This document shows positions 18,530-27,314 of a DNA stretch of 64,000 bases, in pieces; within the stretch, counting starts at the first letter, position 1; each line of letters starts with the position of its first letter. Source of the DNA: Erythrobacter sp. 3-20A1M (GTDB lineage: Bacteria > Pseudomonadota > Alphaproteobacteria > Sphingomonadales > Sphingomonadaceae); contig NZ_CP045200.1 of the NCBI RefSeq assembly GCF_018636735.1, positions 2,324,001 through 2,388,000 on the forward strand, written 5' to 3'. The translations under genes were made by a program, and so were the position numbers. The notes below the pieces were generated by a model, which was not told where the DNA came from, ran no database searches, and saw nothing but the letters and a program-made list of their open reading frames with translations.

Positions 18530-19467
18530 CGATATCGGTTTGTACCCTGGCCCATGGACGGGCGGCGCATCTGCGCAATCTCGTGCAGGGGCTTTCGCGG
18601 TCGCGGCGCGCGCCGTGCGAACTGGTCGTCGCGGTCATGCAGGGCCAAGCCTACGACCTCCCGCCGACCGATTTTCCGGTGCGGCAGATCATGCTGGGCG
18701 AAGGCGGCATCTGCCTGGCCGAAGCGCGCAATGCGGCGGCGCGAGAGGCACGGGGCGAATTGCTCGTCTTCCTCGATGTGGATTGCATCCCCGATCCCGA
18801 ACTGGTGGCGGACTATGCCGCGGCGGCGGAACTGCGCGAGGGCGTGCTGATGGGGGAAGTCGGCTATCTGCCCAAGGGTGCCACCGACGGCGGGATCGAC
18901 TTCGAGCGGTTCCAGCGGGTGGCGGTGAAGCATTCCGAAAGGGCCGGCCCGCCGATCGCTCAGCTGGGCGAATGCCGGGATTACCGCTGTTTCTGGTCGC
19001 TTAATTTCGCGCTGTGCGCCGCTACGTTTGCGCAAGAGGGAGGGTTCGATCCGCGCTATGTCGGGTACGGGGGGGAGGACACCGATTTCGGGCGCACGCT
19101 ATCGTCGCGCGGGATACCGATATGGTGGGCGCGCGGGGCCAAGGCCTATCACCAGTATCACCCCCATCACATGCCGCCGGTTCACCATCTCGACAGCGTG
19201 CTCGCCAATGCGGCGGTCTTTGCGGACAAATGGGGCGAACCGACGATGCAGCACTGGCTGCGCGCATTTCGCTTGATGGGCCTGATCGAGCCGGATGGGC
19301 GGGGCGGCTGGGTCAAGCTGCGCGAGCCGAGCGCGCATCATCTGGCGCTCACCCGGCAGCAGGAGGATCAACCCTATGCGAGCAGCGCGTTGGTCCTCGG
19401 CCAGTTGGAGGACCAGGCCAGCCGGGGCAGCGATACGCGCCGCGCCCCCTCGATGGCGGCGGTGTAA
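18526..19467 (+). CDS. Family 2 glycosyltransferase
   Basis: A 313-residue GT-A enzyme. ISVCTLAHGRAAHLRNL begins the nucleotide-binding fold. LAEARNAAAREARGELLVFLDVDC carries the DxD metal site (DVDC). GYGGEDTDFGRTL is the ED motif common in galactosyltransferase-type C-terminal regions. The GTG start overlaps the stop of the preceding gene (GTGA). The last 94 bases overlap the end of the opposing glycosyltransferase gene. The product sugar is not predictable. Confidence 0.78.
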   Translation: MTISVCTLAHGRAAHLRNLVQGLSRSRRAPCELVVAVMQGQAYDLPPTDFPVRQIMLGEGGICLAEARNAAAREARGELLVFLDVDCIPDPELVADYAAAAELREGVLMGEVGYLPKGATDGGIDFERFQRVAVKHSERAGPPIAQLGECRDYRCFWSLNFALCAATFAQEGGFDPRYVGYGGEDTDFGRTLSSRGIPIWWARGAKAYHQYHPHHMPPVHHLDSVLANAAVFADKWGEPTMQHWLRAFRLMGLIEPDGRGGWVKLREPSAHHLALTRQQEDQPYASSALVLGQLEDQASRGSDTRRAPSMAAV

Positions 19468-20495
19468 CACTCTTCGTAGCCGGCGATCATCGCGGCGATG
19501 GAAAATCGCTCGAGCACCCGTTGCCGACACGCGTCGCGGTCGATCGACTGCAGTTGCGTCATGGCATGGGCCAATGCTGCTGTGTCGCCACTGGCAACCA
19601 GCACGCCGCAATCCCCCACTACCTCGCCCAGCGCACCCCGGTCGAACCCGGCGACCGGTGTGCCGCATGCCAGCGCCTCCGCCGCGACCAGGCCGAACGG
19701 TTCATCCCAGAGCGGGGTGACGAGCGCCCCCTGCGCGCGACCGACCTCGGCTCGCAGGTCCTGCATCGAACCGTGTCCGTGATATTCGATTCCGTCGGAC
19801 AGGAACGGCTGGACCCGGTCGGCGAAATAACCGGCATCCTCGATCGGGCCGAAGATGCGCAGCTTCGCCCCGGCGATCCGCGCCGCCGCCACCGCTTCCG
19901 CAAGCCCCTTGTTGGGCACGATGCGTCCCACCCAGATAAAGTGATCCTCGCGCGCCGGGCCGGGCTGCCAGTGGTCGACGTCCACCCCGTTCGAGACGAC
20001 GTGCAGGCCCGCACACCCGCGCGATTCCCACAGGGCGCGCTGGTGATCGGACGTTACGGTGATCCGGGTATTGGGGTAGCGCACCACTTTCTGCACGGTA
20101 TCGAACATCGCGCCGAAGGGGGGGACATGCTGCGACGTGACGCAGGCGATCCCGGCATTGGTGCACCAGGTCATGATGTCGGGAAACAGCGAGTTGTTGT
20201 GCACCACGTCGAACTCGCCCGCCATGATGGCGAGCAGCGCACGCTCGAACGCGGTGCGCTGATACGCGGCCAGCTCGCTCGTTCCGCGATAGCGTGCCCA
20301 GGGGAGGACCCGGTCGTAGGGAGCGGCGCAGATCTCGAACAGCCCCTCGTCCTGCGATCCGCGCGCGCCGAACAGCACAACCTCGTGGCCTGCATCGCGC
20401 AGGCCGCGACACAGCAGGTGACAATGCGCCTCCATCCCCCCATTGAACGGCTCGGCGATGGCATTACGAATATGAGCTAGGACGGCGATCTTCAC
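19374..20495 (-). CDS. Family 4 glycosyltransferase
   Basis: A 373-residue GT-B enzyme of the GT4 type. The N-terminal KIAVLAHIRNAIAEPFNGGME has the glycine-rich acceptor loop. The centre has FIWVGRIVPNKGLAEAVAAA. The donor site EPFGLVAAEALACGTPVAG holds the E-x7-E pair. It is transcribed toward the GT2 gene and overlaps it by 94 bases at the 3' ends. It faces away from the Crp/Fnr gene that follows. Confidence 0.85.
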   Translation of the reverse strand: MKIAVLAHIRNAIAEPFNGGMEAHCHLLCRGLRDAGHEVVLFGARGSQDEGLFEICAAPYDRVLPWARYRGTSELAAYQRTAFERALLAIMAGEFDVVHNNSLFPDIMTWCTNAGIACVTSQHVPPFGAMFDTVQKVVRYPNTRITVTSDHQRALWESRGCAGLHVVSNGVDVDHWQPGPAREDHFIWVGRIVPNKGLAEAVAAARIAGAKLRIFGPIEDAGYFADRVQPFLSDGIEYHGHGSMQDLRAEVGRAQGALVTPLWDEPFGLVAAEALACGTPVAGFDRGALGEVVGDCGVLVASGDTAALAHAMTQLQSIDRDACRQRVLERFSIAAMIAGYEECYTAAIEGARRVSLPRLAWSSNWPRTNALLA

Positions 20496-20537
20496 GGGTA
20501 GCCATGGTTATCGAACTGCATATGTATGGAACGGGCG

Positions 20538-20566
20538 GTGACGCTGGCCGGCGACCAAGCTAACAT
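20538..20566 (+). promoter_or_regulatory. Candidate promoter of the first Crp/Fnr gene
   Basis: GTGACG (20538-20543) and TAACAT (20561-20566) are separated by 17 bases, a plausible sigma-70 layout about 50 bases before the gene. The surrounding AAGCTAACATTC recurs as AAGCTAACATCC at 22206-22217 before the second Crp/Fnr gene, which raises the chance that it is functional. Confidence 0.35.
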
Positions 20567-20614
20567 TCATGTTCCGCGATAGGCATGGGCGCGGGTTTGC
20601 AGGAGAAGCGCGAG

Positions 20615-21376
20615 ATGGATTTGCAGGGGGAATTGGCGCGATACCCCAATACCGGGCGGTTTCTTGCCGGCCGATTGCGCCACGATATGTCCGAGGAGGA
20701 AAAGCAGCAGCTGGAAAGCCTCGTCGGCGATACGCGGCAGGCGGAAGATGGCGAACGGATCATCGCGCGCGGCGGCCAGTGCGAACACTCTACGATCCTG
20801 ATAGAAGGCTTCATGCTGCGCACGCTCGAAACCGAGGGGCGTCGCTATGCGGTCAGCTTCCATGTGCCCGGCGATTTCGTGGATTTGCATTGCTTCGCGC
20901 TGAAGCGGCTCGATCATAACATCGACTGCATCGGGCCGGCCAAGATCGGGCGGGTGCCGCATGAGAAGATTACGCAGGTGATGCAGGAAAACGCGCATCT
21001 GGCGCGGCTATTCTGGTTTTCCACCCTTCTCGATGCGGCGATGCATCGCGAATGGATCATGAAGCTGGAACAGCTCACCGCGCCCAAACGGATCGCGCAT
21101 GTCTTTGCGGAGGTCTGGCGCAGGCTGGAGATGGTGGGGTTGGGGCTGGCGGACGGCTTCAGCACGCCCCTGCGCCAGACGGACCTCGCCGACATGTGCG
21201 GCGCCACGCCGATCCATACCAATCGCGCGATTTCGGAATTGCGCAAGCACGAGCTGGCGAATTTCCAGCGGGGCGAGGTGCGTATTCCGGATCGCGCGCG
21301 GCTGGAGGAATATGCGCGCTTCACGCCAGACTACCTCTACGGCGAAGGCGAGCTGTCTCTCAGGGACGGGATGTAG
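20615..21376 (+). CDS. Crp/Fnr family transcriptional regulator, paralog 1
   Basis: A 253-residue regulator. The N-terminal cyclic-nucleotide-binding-like fold includes STILIEGFMLRTLE and HVPGDFVDLHCFALKRLDHN. The C-terminal winged helix-turn-helix is LRQTDLADMCGATPIHTNR. It has no Fnr-type N-terminal cysteine cluster, so an oxygen-sensing cluster is unlikely; the ligand is unknown. I chose the ATG at 20615 because AGGAG precedes it; an in-frame ATG at 20585 has no ribosome site. It is a close paralog of the gene at 22259. Confidence 0.88.
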   Translation: MDLQGELARYPNTGRFLAGRLRHDMSEEEKQQLESLVGDTRQAEDGERIIARGGQCEHSTILIEGFMLRTLETEGRRYAVSFHVPGDFVDLHCFALKRLDHNIDCIGPAKIGRVPHEKITQVMQENAHLARLFWFSTLLDAAMHREWIMKLEQLTAPKRIAHVFAEVWRRLEMVGLGLADGFSTPLRQTDLADMCGATPIHTNRAISELRKHELANFQRGEVRIPDRARLEEYARFTPDYLYGEGELSLRDGM

Positions 21377-21382
21377 GACCGG

Positions 21383-22225
21383 GTGCGCTCGCGCTTCGTC
21401 TTCGTCGCCGGGCTTCATCGCACGGGAACGAGCCTGATCGCGCGGGCGATCGCATCCCATCCGCAGGTCAGTGCGATAGAGGGTTCGCCCGCTCCAGAAA
21501 ACGAAGGCTGCTATCTGCAGGGTGCGATCCCGCACACGGCCTTGGATGGCATTCCCGGTCGCTTCGCCACCGATCCCCGGGAGCGGCACGTGGAGGGCTC
21601 GCGCTACGACCGGCTCGAGACGCGTGAGCGCCTGCTCGCGGACTGGGCGCCGTGGTTCGATCCGGCGAAGCCGTGGTGGCTGGAAAAATCGCCGGTCAAC
21701 CTCACCCGGATGCGGCTGTATCAGCAGCTCTTTCCCACCTGCCAGTTCGTGATCGTCCTGCGTCATCCGCAGGTCATGGCGGCGGCGCTGGCCAAATGGA
21801 CCGATACGCCGACCGATGAACTCGTGCGCTACGGGGTGGAGGCATACGAACGGCTGTACGACGATCTGCCCTTCCTCCATTCCGCGCTCGTCCTGCGGTA
21901 CGAGGATTTCGTTCGTAGCCCCGACCGGTGGATGCGCGCTTTCCTCGCCTTTCTGTCGCTGCCGGGCAAATCGGATCGGCTGGATGTCAGGGACGGCAAC
22001 CGCGATTACGCGGTGCCGGTCGCGCTCGATGCGGACCTCGACCACAGGATGCGCCGCTGGGGTTACCGCGCCGGAGGAGGGGTCGAGAACTTCCTCCCCC
22101 ACATCGCCCATCCGCTGCGGCAGGTGCGCGAGGAGGTCTTCGCCGTTCTGGAGAAGCCGGACGAAGCGAGGGACGACAATCCGGCGGAAACCGGAAAAGA
22201 ACAGAAAGCTAACATCCGTCTATAG
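21383..22225 (+). CDS. Sulfotransferase family protein
   Basis: A 280-residue PAPS-dependent sulfotransferase. The 5'-phosphosulfate loop is GLHRTGTSLIARA near residue 10. The 3'-phosphate-binding segment is VIVLRHPQVMAAALAKW. It would add a sulfate to a carbohydrate, lipid or small molecule. The three glycosyltransferases nearby make a glycan or glycolipid acceptor plausible, but this is inference. The start is GTG at 21383 with AGGA just upstream, seven bases after the first regulator. It lies between two Crp/Fnr paralogs, all on one strand. Confidence 0.8.
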   Translation: MRSRFVFVAGLHRTGTSLIARAIASHPQVSAIEGSPAPENEGCYLQGAIPHTALDGIPGRFATDPRERHVEGSRYDRLETRERLLADWAPWFDPAKPWWLEKSPVNLTRMRLYQQLFPTCQFVIVLRHPQVMAAALAKWTDTPTDELVRYGVEAYERLYDDLPFLHSALVLRYEDFVRSPDRWMRAFLAFLSLPGKSDRLDVRDGNRDYAVPVALDADLDHRMRRWGYRAGGGVENFLPHIAHPLRQVREEVFAVLEKPDEARDDNPAETGKEQKANIRL

Positions 22226-22258
22226 ACCGAAATTGCTCCTCCCGCTTATCGCGCCCGC

Positions 22259-23032
22259 ATGGAGTTAGTGAGCGGTAACAGGCCAGATATGGAATTTCCG
22301 CGAACGGGCGATTTTCTCAAGGGGCGTCTTCGCGACAATCTTAGCCTCGACGACCTTCGCTATATCGAGGATTTGGTCGAGACGGTCGAACAGCATGGGG
22401 ACGGGGCCCGTATCCTGGAACGCGGTGCGCCGACCGAACGCAGCACCATCCTGATCGACGGCTATATCTTCCGATCGATCGACAGCGAGGACGGTCGCTT
22501 CATCGTCGGGCTGCATGTCCCGGGCGATTTCGTCGATCTGCATGGCTTCGCGCTAAAGCGACTGGATCACAACGTGGTGACAGCCGGCCCGGTAAGGGTA
22601 GGCTGCGTCAGCCACGACAGTTTGCGCACCGTCATGCGGGACCGGCCCGGTGTGGCGCGCGCCATGTGGTTCGCGACGCTGCTCGACGCGGCGATCCATC
22701 GTAAATGGATCCAGGTGCTGGAACAGCTCGACGCGCCGCAGCGGATCGCGCATCTCTATGCGGAGCTTCAGGCGCGCCTCGCGCTGATCGGCCGCCCGGT
22801 GACGCGCGCGCTGAGGACCCCGTTCACGCAATTCGACATGGCCGACATGTGCGGGGTCAGCGCGATCCATGCCAATCGCGCGGTGGGCAAATTGCGGGAA
22901 CTGGGCATCGGGGAAATCCGGCGCGGCGATCTCTATACCGACGACTGGGACCGGCTGAAGGCCTATGCCAAGTTCGATCCCGATTACCTGTACGGCGAAG
23001 GTCCGCTGAAGGTGAAAGAGGACTGGAGCTGA
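22259..23032 (+). CDS. Crp/Fnr family transcriptional regulator, paralog 2
   Basis: A 257-residue regulator clearly related to the one at 20615: STILIDGYIFRSID, HVPGDFVDLHGFALKRLDHN, LLDAAIHRKWI and the helix-turn-helix FTQFDMADMCGVSAIHANR align throughout. The C-terminal FDPDYLYGEGPL also matches the paralog's FTPDYLYGEGEL. No cysteine cluster is present. The start is uncertain: 22259 is the longest, and ATG 22289 would align better with the paralog but neither has a strong ribosome site. Confidence 0.87.
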   Translation: MELVSGNRPDMEFPRTGDFLKGRLRDNLSLDDLRYIEDLVETVEQHGDGARILERGAPTERSTILIDGYIFRSIDSEDGRFIVGLHVPGDFVDLHGFALKRLDHNVVTAGPVRVGCVSHDSLRTVMRDRPGVARAMWFATLLDAAIHRKWIQVLEQLDAPQRIAHLYAELQARLALIGRPVTRALRTPFTQFDMADMCGVSAIHANRAVGKLRELGIGEIRRGDLYTDDWDRLKAYAKFDPDYLYGEGPLKVKEDWS

Positions 23033-23059
23033 CGCAGGCGGCAGGCTGCGGCCGCTGCG

Positions 23060-24301
23060 CTAACCCTCTTCGGTCTTTGGCGTTCCGCCCCTGTCCCATC
23101 TTGCGACCGACGCCGTCACGGTCAGGTTGGCGCTTGCGCTGGCTACCGTGCGCGTCATGTCGAGCAGGCGGTCGAACGGCAGGACGAAGCCGATCACGAG
23201 CGCGGTCTGTGCGGTCGAGACGCCGACCGAGGCAAGCACCGCCGCCAGCATGAAAAGCGAGGCCGAGGGTATCGGGGCCGTCCCGAAAGCGGCGAGCGAT
23301 CCGGTCAGCAGCACGATGCCCAGCATGGGGAGATCGGGTGTCACGCCCAGCGCCTGAAGGCTGAAGACGCTGAGCAGCCCGACATACATCGCCGTCCCGT
23401 CCTTGCCGATGCTCGCACCGATCGGAAGCACGGTCGAAGCGACGCCGCGATCGATGTGCATCTTGTCGATCGCGATCCGCAGGGCGACGGGCAAGGTCGC
23501 CGCTGAGGATGCGGTGGCGAAGGCCACGGCGAGCGCGTCCACCGCGGCGCGGTAGAACCGGCCCATATGCCGCCTGGCGACCAAGGCGAGCAAGGGCATG
23601 TGAACGAGCGCCATCTGCGCGATCACGCCGATGACCACGCACAGGGCCAGCCAGCCGATATTGGCAAACACCGCCACGCCGTTCTGCGCCACCGCCACCG
23701 CGATCAGGGAGAAGACCCCGTACGGCGTGAATTCCATCACCAGCGCGACGAGGCGGAACAGGATTCGTGCGGCCGATTGCAGCAGCACGGCGACCGGCCG
23801 TCCTTCCTCGCCCGCCAGCACGGTGGCGAAACCGAAGGCGATGGAGAAGAAGATGATCGCGAGCATGTCGCCAGAGACCAGCGCCTCGACCACGTTGACC
23901 GGCACGATCCCCATCAGCTGGTCGTAAACCGGCACGGGTTCGCCCAATTGGTATGCCTCGCCATTACCGATCGCTGCGCCCGCGCCCGGCTCGATCAGCA
24001 GGCCCATGGCCATCCCGATCATGACCGCGCAGGCGGTGGTGAAGGCGAACAGGGCGACCGTGCGGCCGCCGACCGCGCCCAGTCTGCGCGGATCGGCGAG
24101 CGCGGTGACGCCCGACGCGATGCTGATGAAGACGATCGGCACCACCAGCATGCGGATCAGCCGCACGAACAGATCGCCGAGAAAGGCGGTATAGGCGGTC
24201 GCCGAGGGAGCGAGCAGGCCGAAGGCGATCCCGGCGATCAGGCCGACCAGCACGCGGCGCCACAGCGCCATCGCCTGCCATCGCCGCAACCATCCCCCCA
24301 T
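23060..24301 (-). CDS. Dicarboxylate/amino acid:cation symporter (DAACS, GltP/DctA-like)
   Basis: A 413-residue inner-membrane symporter that would take up glutamate, aspartate or C4-dicarboxylates with sodium or protons. Family features are visible: RMLVVPIVFISIASGV near the N-terminus, the serine-rich ATASSAATLPVALR, LPIGASIGKDGTAMY, and GTAPIPSASLFML. The ATG at 24301 is preceded by GGAGGG at good spacing; another ATG lies six bases upstream. It follows the DgcA/DgcN genes on the same strand, which suggests that it imports their substrate or a related amino acid. Confidence 0.85.
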   Translation of the reverse strand: MGGWLRRWQAMALWRRVLVGLIAGIAFGLLAPSATAYTAFLGDLFVRLIRMLVVPIVFISIASGVTALADPRRLGAVGGRTVALFAFTTACAVMIGMAMGLLIEPGAGAAIGNGEAYQLGEPVPVYDQLMGIVPVNVVEALVSGDMLAIIFFSIAFGFATVLAGEEGRPVAVLLQSAARILFRLVALVMEFTPYGVFSLIAVAVAQNGVAVFANIGWLALCVVIGVIAQMALVHMPLLALVARRHMGRFYRAAVDALAVAFATASSAATLPVALRIAIDKMHIDRGVASTVLPIGASIGKDGTAMYVGLLSVFSLQALGVTPDLPMLGIVLLTGSLAAFGTAPIPSASLFMLAAVLASVGVSTAQTALVIGFVLPFDRLLDMTRTVASASANLTVTASVARWDRGGTPKTEEG

Positions 24302-24312
24302 GCTCATCCCTC

Positions 24313-25317
24313 CTACCCTGACGCGCCCCAGAATCCGGCACGAGGCGCACGCAGCATGCCGTCTGCCAGCGAGACACCGTCCGGGCGATCTTCGGCCAGC
24401 CAGAGCGGGCCGTCCAGATCGACGAACGCGCTATCCGCAGCCAGCGCCAGGGCAGGGGCGATCGAGAGCGACGAGCTGACCATGCACCCGGTCATGAGGC
24501 CGAGCCCGCGTTCGCGCGCTCCGTGCGCCAGCTCCAGCGCCGCGGTGAGCCCGCCCGACTTGTCGAGCTTCACATTGGCGACGGCGTACCCGCTCGGCAA
24601 ACCGTCGAGATCGGCAGCGGTGTGGATTGATTCGTCGGCGGCGATCGGAATGCGCGAGCGGAAACCATCGAGACCCCTGTCCTCTCCCGCAGGAAGCGGT
24701 TGTTCGAGCAGGTCGACACGCAATTCGACCATCAGGTCCTGCAATTTCTCCATCTCCCGCATCGACCAGCTTTCGTTGGGATCGACGATCAGGCGCGGAT
24801 GCGGGGCCGCTTCGCGCACGGCGCGCAATTGTGCGGCGGGATCGCTGGCATCGACCTTGACCTTTATCAGCACCGCATCGGCCAGATCGCGCGCTGCCGC
24901 GCCCATCGCGTCGGGCGTGTCGAGGCCGACCGTGAGGGCGGTGGGGATCGGTGGGAGCGGTTCGGCGAGGCCGAGCTCCGCGAAAACGCTCTTTCCCGCC
25001 AACTGCGCTTCGAGATCCCAGAGCGCGCAGTCCACCGAATTGCGCGCGGCGCCGGCGGGCATGAGGTCCAGCAGCTCCTCCCGACCGACCCCGGCCTCGA
25101 TCGCAGAACGCTGCGCTTCGATCGCCGCGAGCGCGCTCGCCACGCTTTCGCCGTAACGCGGATAGGGCACGCCCTCGCCGCGCCCCACGGCACCGTCCTG
25201 CGCGATGGCGACCGTCACCACGTCCGCCGCGGTTTTGACCCCGCGCGAGATGCGGAATGGCCGGGCGAGCGGGAGGCTCTCGTGGCGAGCGGAAAGGGTG
25301 CGCGGCGGTGTCGCCAT
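24313..25317 (-). CDS. dgcA: Dipeptide epimerase / N-acetyl-D-glutamate racemase (DgcA-like)
   Basis: A 334-residue enolase-superfamily enzyme of the L-Ala-D/L-Glu epimerase subgroup. Catalytic K-x-K is K152/K154, metal ligands are D179, E205 and D228, and the second-face lysine is K250. This family includes murein-peptide epimerases (YcjG) and DgcA, which racemises N-acetyl-D-Glu. The gene overlaps the DUF1611 gene upstream (ATGA) with a LysR gene behind it. That arrangement is known from the DgcN-DgcA-DgcR D-glutamate pathway, so I favour DgcA. The Ala-Glu epimerase role would equally suit the surrounding murein genes. Confidence 0.8.
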   Translation of the reverse strand: MATPPRTLSARHESLPLARPFRISRGVKTAADVVTVAIAQDGAVGRGEGVPYPRYGESVASALAAIEAQRSAIEAGVGREELLDLMPAGAARNSVDCALWDLEAQLAGKSVFAELGLAEPLPPIPTALTVGLDTPDAMGAAARDLADAVLIKVKVDASDPAAQLRAVREAAPHPRLIVDPNESWSMREMEKLQDLMVELRVDLLEQPLPAGEDRGLDGFRSRIPIAADESIHTAADLDGLPSGYAVANVKLDKSGGLTAALELAHGARERGLGLMTGCMVSSSLSIAPALALAADSAFVDLDGPLWLAEDRPDGVSLADGMLRAPRAGFWGASG

Positions 25318-26339
25318 CAGGCCCGCTCGGCCCCTTCCATCGGCCCGAGCAGCGCGTCGAGGATCGGCTCCACGCCCATGCGATGCGGATCGATGCACGG
25401 CAGGTCGTGTTCGTCCTGCAAGCGCAGGCACAGCGCCAGCGCTTCGTTGGCATCGAGGCTGGAGGTGTTGAGCGCGATGCCGATCATTCGCACGTCGGGG
25501 CTGGTCAGCCGCGCGGTCGCCAGGTTGGCCGCGATACATTCGCCGAGAGCGGGCGGGGCGCGGCGGGTCAGCCCGCGCATCACCCGCCGCGTGGGATCGT
25601 GGCACATCACCAATGCGGCCGGTTGGGCACCGTGCAGCAACCCCGTCGAAACCCCTGCGAAGGAAGGATGGAACAGCGATCCCTGGCCCTCGATCAGATC
25701 CCAGCCATCGTCGTGCCGGGCAGGTGCAAGTTGTTCGATCGCGCCCGAGATGAAGTCCGCCACCACGGCGTCCAGCGGGACGCCCGCGCCCGCCACCAGT
25801 ATACCCGTCTGCCCGGTCGCACGAAAATCGCAGGCGACGCCGCGCGCCTCCATCCCGCGTTGCAGCGCCAGGGTCGTGTACATCTTGCCGGACGAGCAAT
25901 CGGTGCCGACCGTCAGCAGCCGGTTGCCCACCCTCGGCTCGCCCGATCCCACCACGAGGTCCGCAGGCGGGTGGCGCACGTCGTGGAGCTGGCGTCCGGT
26001 GCGCTCCGCCGCCTCCACCAGTCGCGGCTCGTCCTTCAATCGCCGGTGCAGGCCGGATGCGATGTCGAGGCCGGCCTCCATCGCCGCGATCGCATCCTCG
26101 ACTATATCCCGGTCGAGCGTGCCCCCCGCATTGACCATGCCAAGCACCATGGTCCGCGCACCGGCCGCTGCGGCTTCTGCGAAGCCCATGCGCGGCAGGT
26201 CGAGCGTCAACGTGCAGCGATCGGTACGGAATTCGCCGACGCAGCTTTCCGGTCGGAAGATCGCCAGGCCGCGCGCGGTCTTGATGGCGTAGGGATCGGT
26301 CGCATTGCCGAGATACAGAAGATAGGGTGTCGCGATCAT
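25317..26339 (-). CDS. dgcN: DUF1611 protein, D-glutamate N-acetyltransferase (DgcN-like)
   Basis: A 340-residue DUF1611 protein. The P-loop-like GTDCSSGKMYTTLALQRGM and the downstream GQGSLFHPSFAGVSTGLLHG are hallmark stretches of the family. Members called DgcN acetylate D-glutamate with acetyl-CoA so that DgcA can racemise it. The stop overlaps the dgcA start by four bases and the LysR gene lies 90 bases upstream. Function is assigned by family plus gene order. Confidence 0.8.
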   Translation of the reverse strand: MIATPYLLYLGNATDPYAIKTARGLAIFRPESCVGEFRTDRCTLTLDLPRMGFAEAAAAGARTMVLGMVNAGGTLDRDIVEDAIAAMEAGLDIASGLHRRLKDEPRLVEAAERTGRQLHDVRHPPADLVVGSGEPRVGNRLLTVGTDCSSGKMYTTLALQRGMEARGVACDFRATGQTGILVAGAGVPLDAVVADFISGAIEQLAPARHDDGWDLIEGQGSLFHPSFAGVSTGLLHGAQPAALVMCHDPTRRVMRGLTRRAPPALGECIAANLATARLTSPDVRMIGIALNTSSLDANEALALCLRLQDEHDLPCIDPHRMGVEPILDALLGPMEGAERA

Positions 26340-26429
26340 AAGTTGCTCGAAAGCCTAAGGGAACGTGATCCTAACCGTCCGGAGGCGGCTTACCCAGCTT
26401 GTGCATGACACCGCAGGCATAGCGTCCGG

Positions 26430-27314
26430 CTATACCGCGTCGATCACGTCCGCGAGCAGATCGAGGAAGTCCGCGCCCGCGCGCGACGGAGGTCGGGTTT
26501 GCAGATAGACCGCATTGATGTTGAAGGTGAGCGCGGGTTGCAGGGGGCGGCTGGCAAGCCCCGCTGCGAGCGACGATTCAGCCGTGAAATTGTCCACGAT
26601 CGCCATGCCGAGGCCCGCCCGCACCAGCGCCGCCGCGATGTAATAGGTCCGGGAGGAGGCACTCTCGGTCAGGGTCACGTCGAGCCGTTCGAGCTCGCTG
26701 CGTAGCGATTCCCCGATCGGGCCGTTCTGGATCGGGCTGATGAAATCCCGGCCCACCAGATCGGCGAGGTGCAGGCGCGATGGGGCATCGGGCAGGTCCT
26801 CGGGCCGGAACAGCACCACCAGCTCGCCCTCCCCAATCACCTGGTGGGCGACCGGGGCGGCCGGGGGAACCTCGAAACTGATCGCGATATCGGTCTCGCG
26901 CTCGTAGAGTTTGCGCACGATCTCGTCGTGATGGAGCGTCTGGAGGTCGAAGCGGATTTCGCCGCGCTTCGCCGTGAACTGCGCTACCGCTTCGGGCAGC
27001 GCGCCGAGGCCGAGCGAGGGTAGGGCGGAAATGCGCAGCAGGCTGCCTTCGCCCTGGCGCAGGTTCTGGCAGGCCTGGCGCAGCGAGCGCACGCGGTCCT
27101 GGATATCCGATACCTCGCCGAACAGGGTGCGGGCATCCTCGGTGGGGATCAACCGGCCCTTGGTGCGCTCGAACAGGTCCAGCCCGAGCGACTTTTCCGC
27201 GTGCCGCAGCACCTTGGTTACGCTGGGCTGCGAGACGTTGAGCGCGCGCGCCGCGGCGCTGACCGTGCCGTGAAGAAACACGGCGTGGAAGACTTCGATC
27301 TGGCGCAGATTCAT
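26430..27314 (-). CDS. LysR family transcriptional regulator (DgcR-like)
   Basis: A 294-residue LysR-type regulator. The N-terminal helix-turn-helix is LRQIEVFHAVFLHGTVSAAA followed by LNVSQPSVTKVLRHAEKSLG. A periplasmic-binding-protein-like effector domain follows. It precedes dgcN-dgcA on the same strand, as DgcR does in known D-glutamate loci, and is divergent from the D-aminoacylase gene. Its target and inducer (perhaps D-Glu) are inferred. GATAC-CCC-GTATC at 27430-27442 in the divergent gap is a weak candidate site. Confidence 0.85.
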   Translation of the reverse strand: MNLRQIEVFHAVFLHGTVSAAARALNVSQPSVTKVLRHAEKSLGLDLFERTKGRLIPTEDARTLFGEVSDIQDRVRSLRQACQNLRQGEGSLLRISALPSLGLGALPEAVAQFTAKRGEIRFDLQTLHHDEIVRKLYERETDIAISFEVPPAAPVAHQVIGEGELVVLFRPEDLPDAPSRLHLADLVGRDFISPIQNGPIGESLRSELERLDVTLTESASSRTYYIAAALVRAGLGMAIVDNFTAESSLAAGLASRPLQPALTFNINAVYLQTRPPSRAGADFLDLLADVIDAV

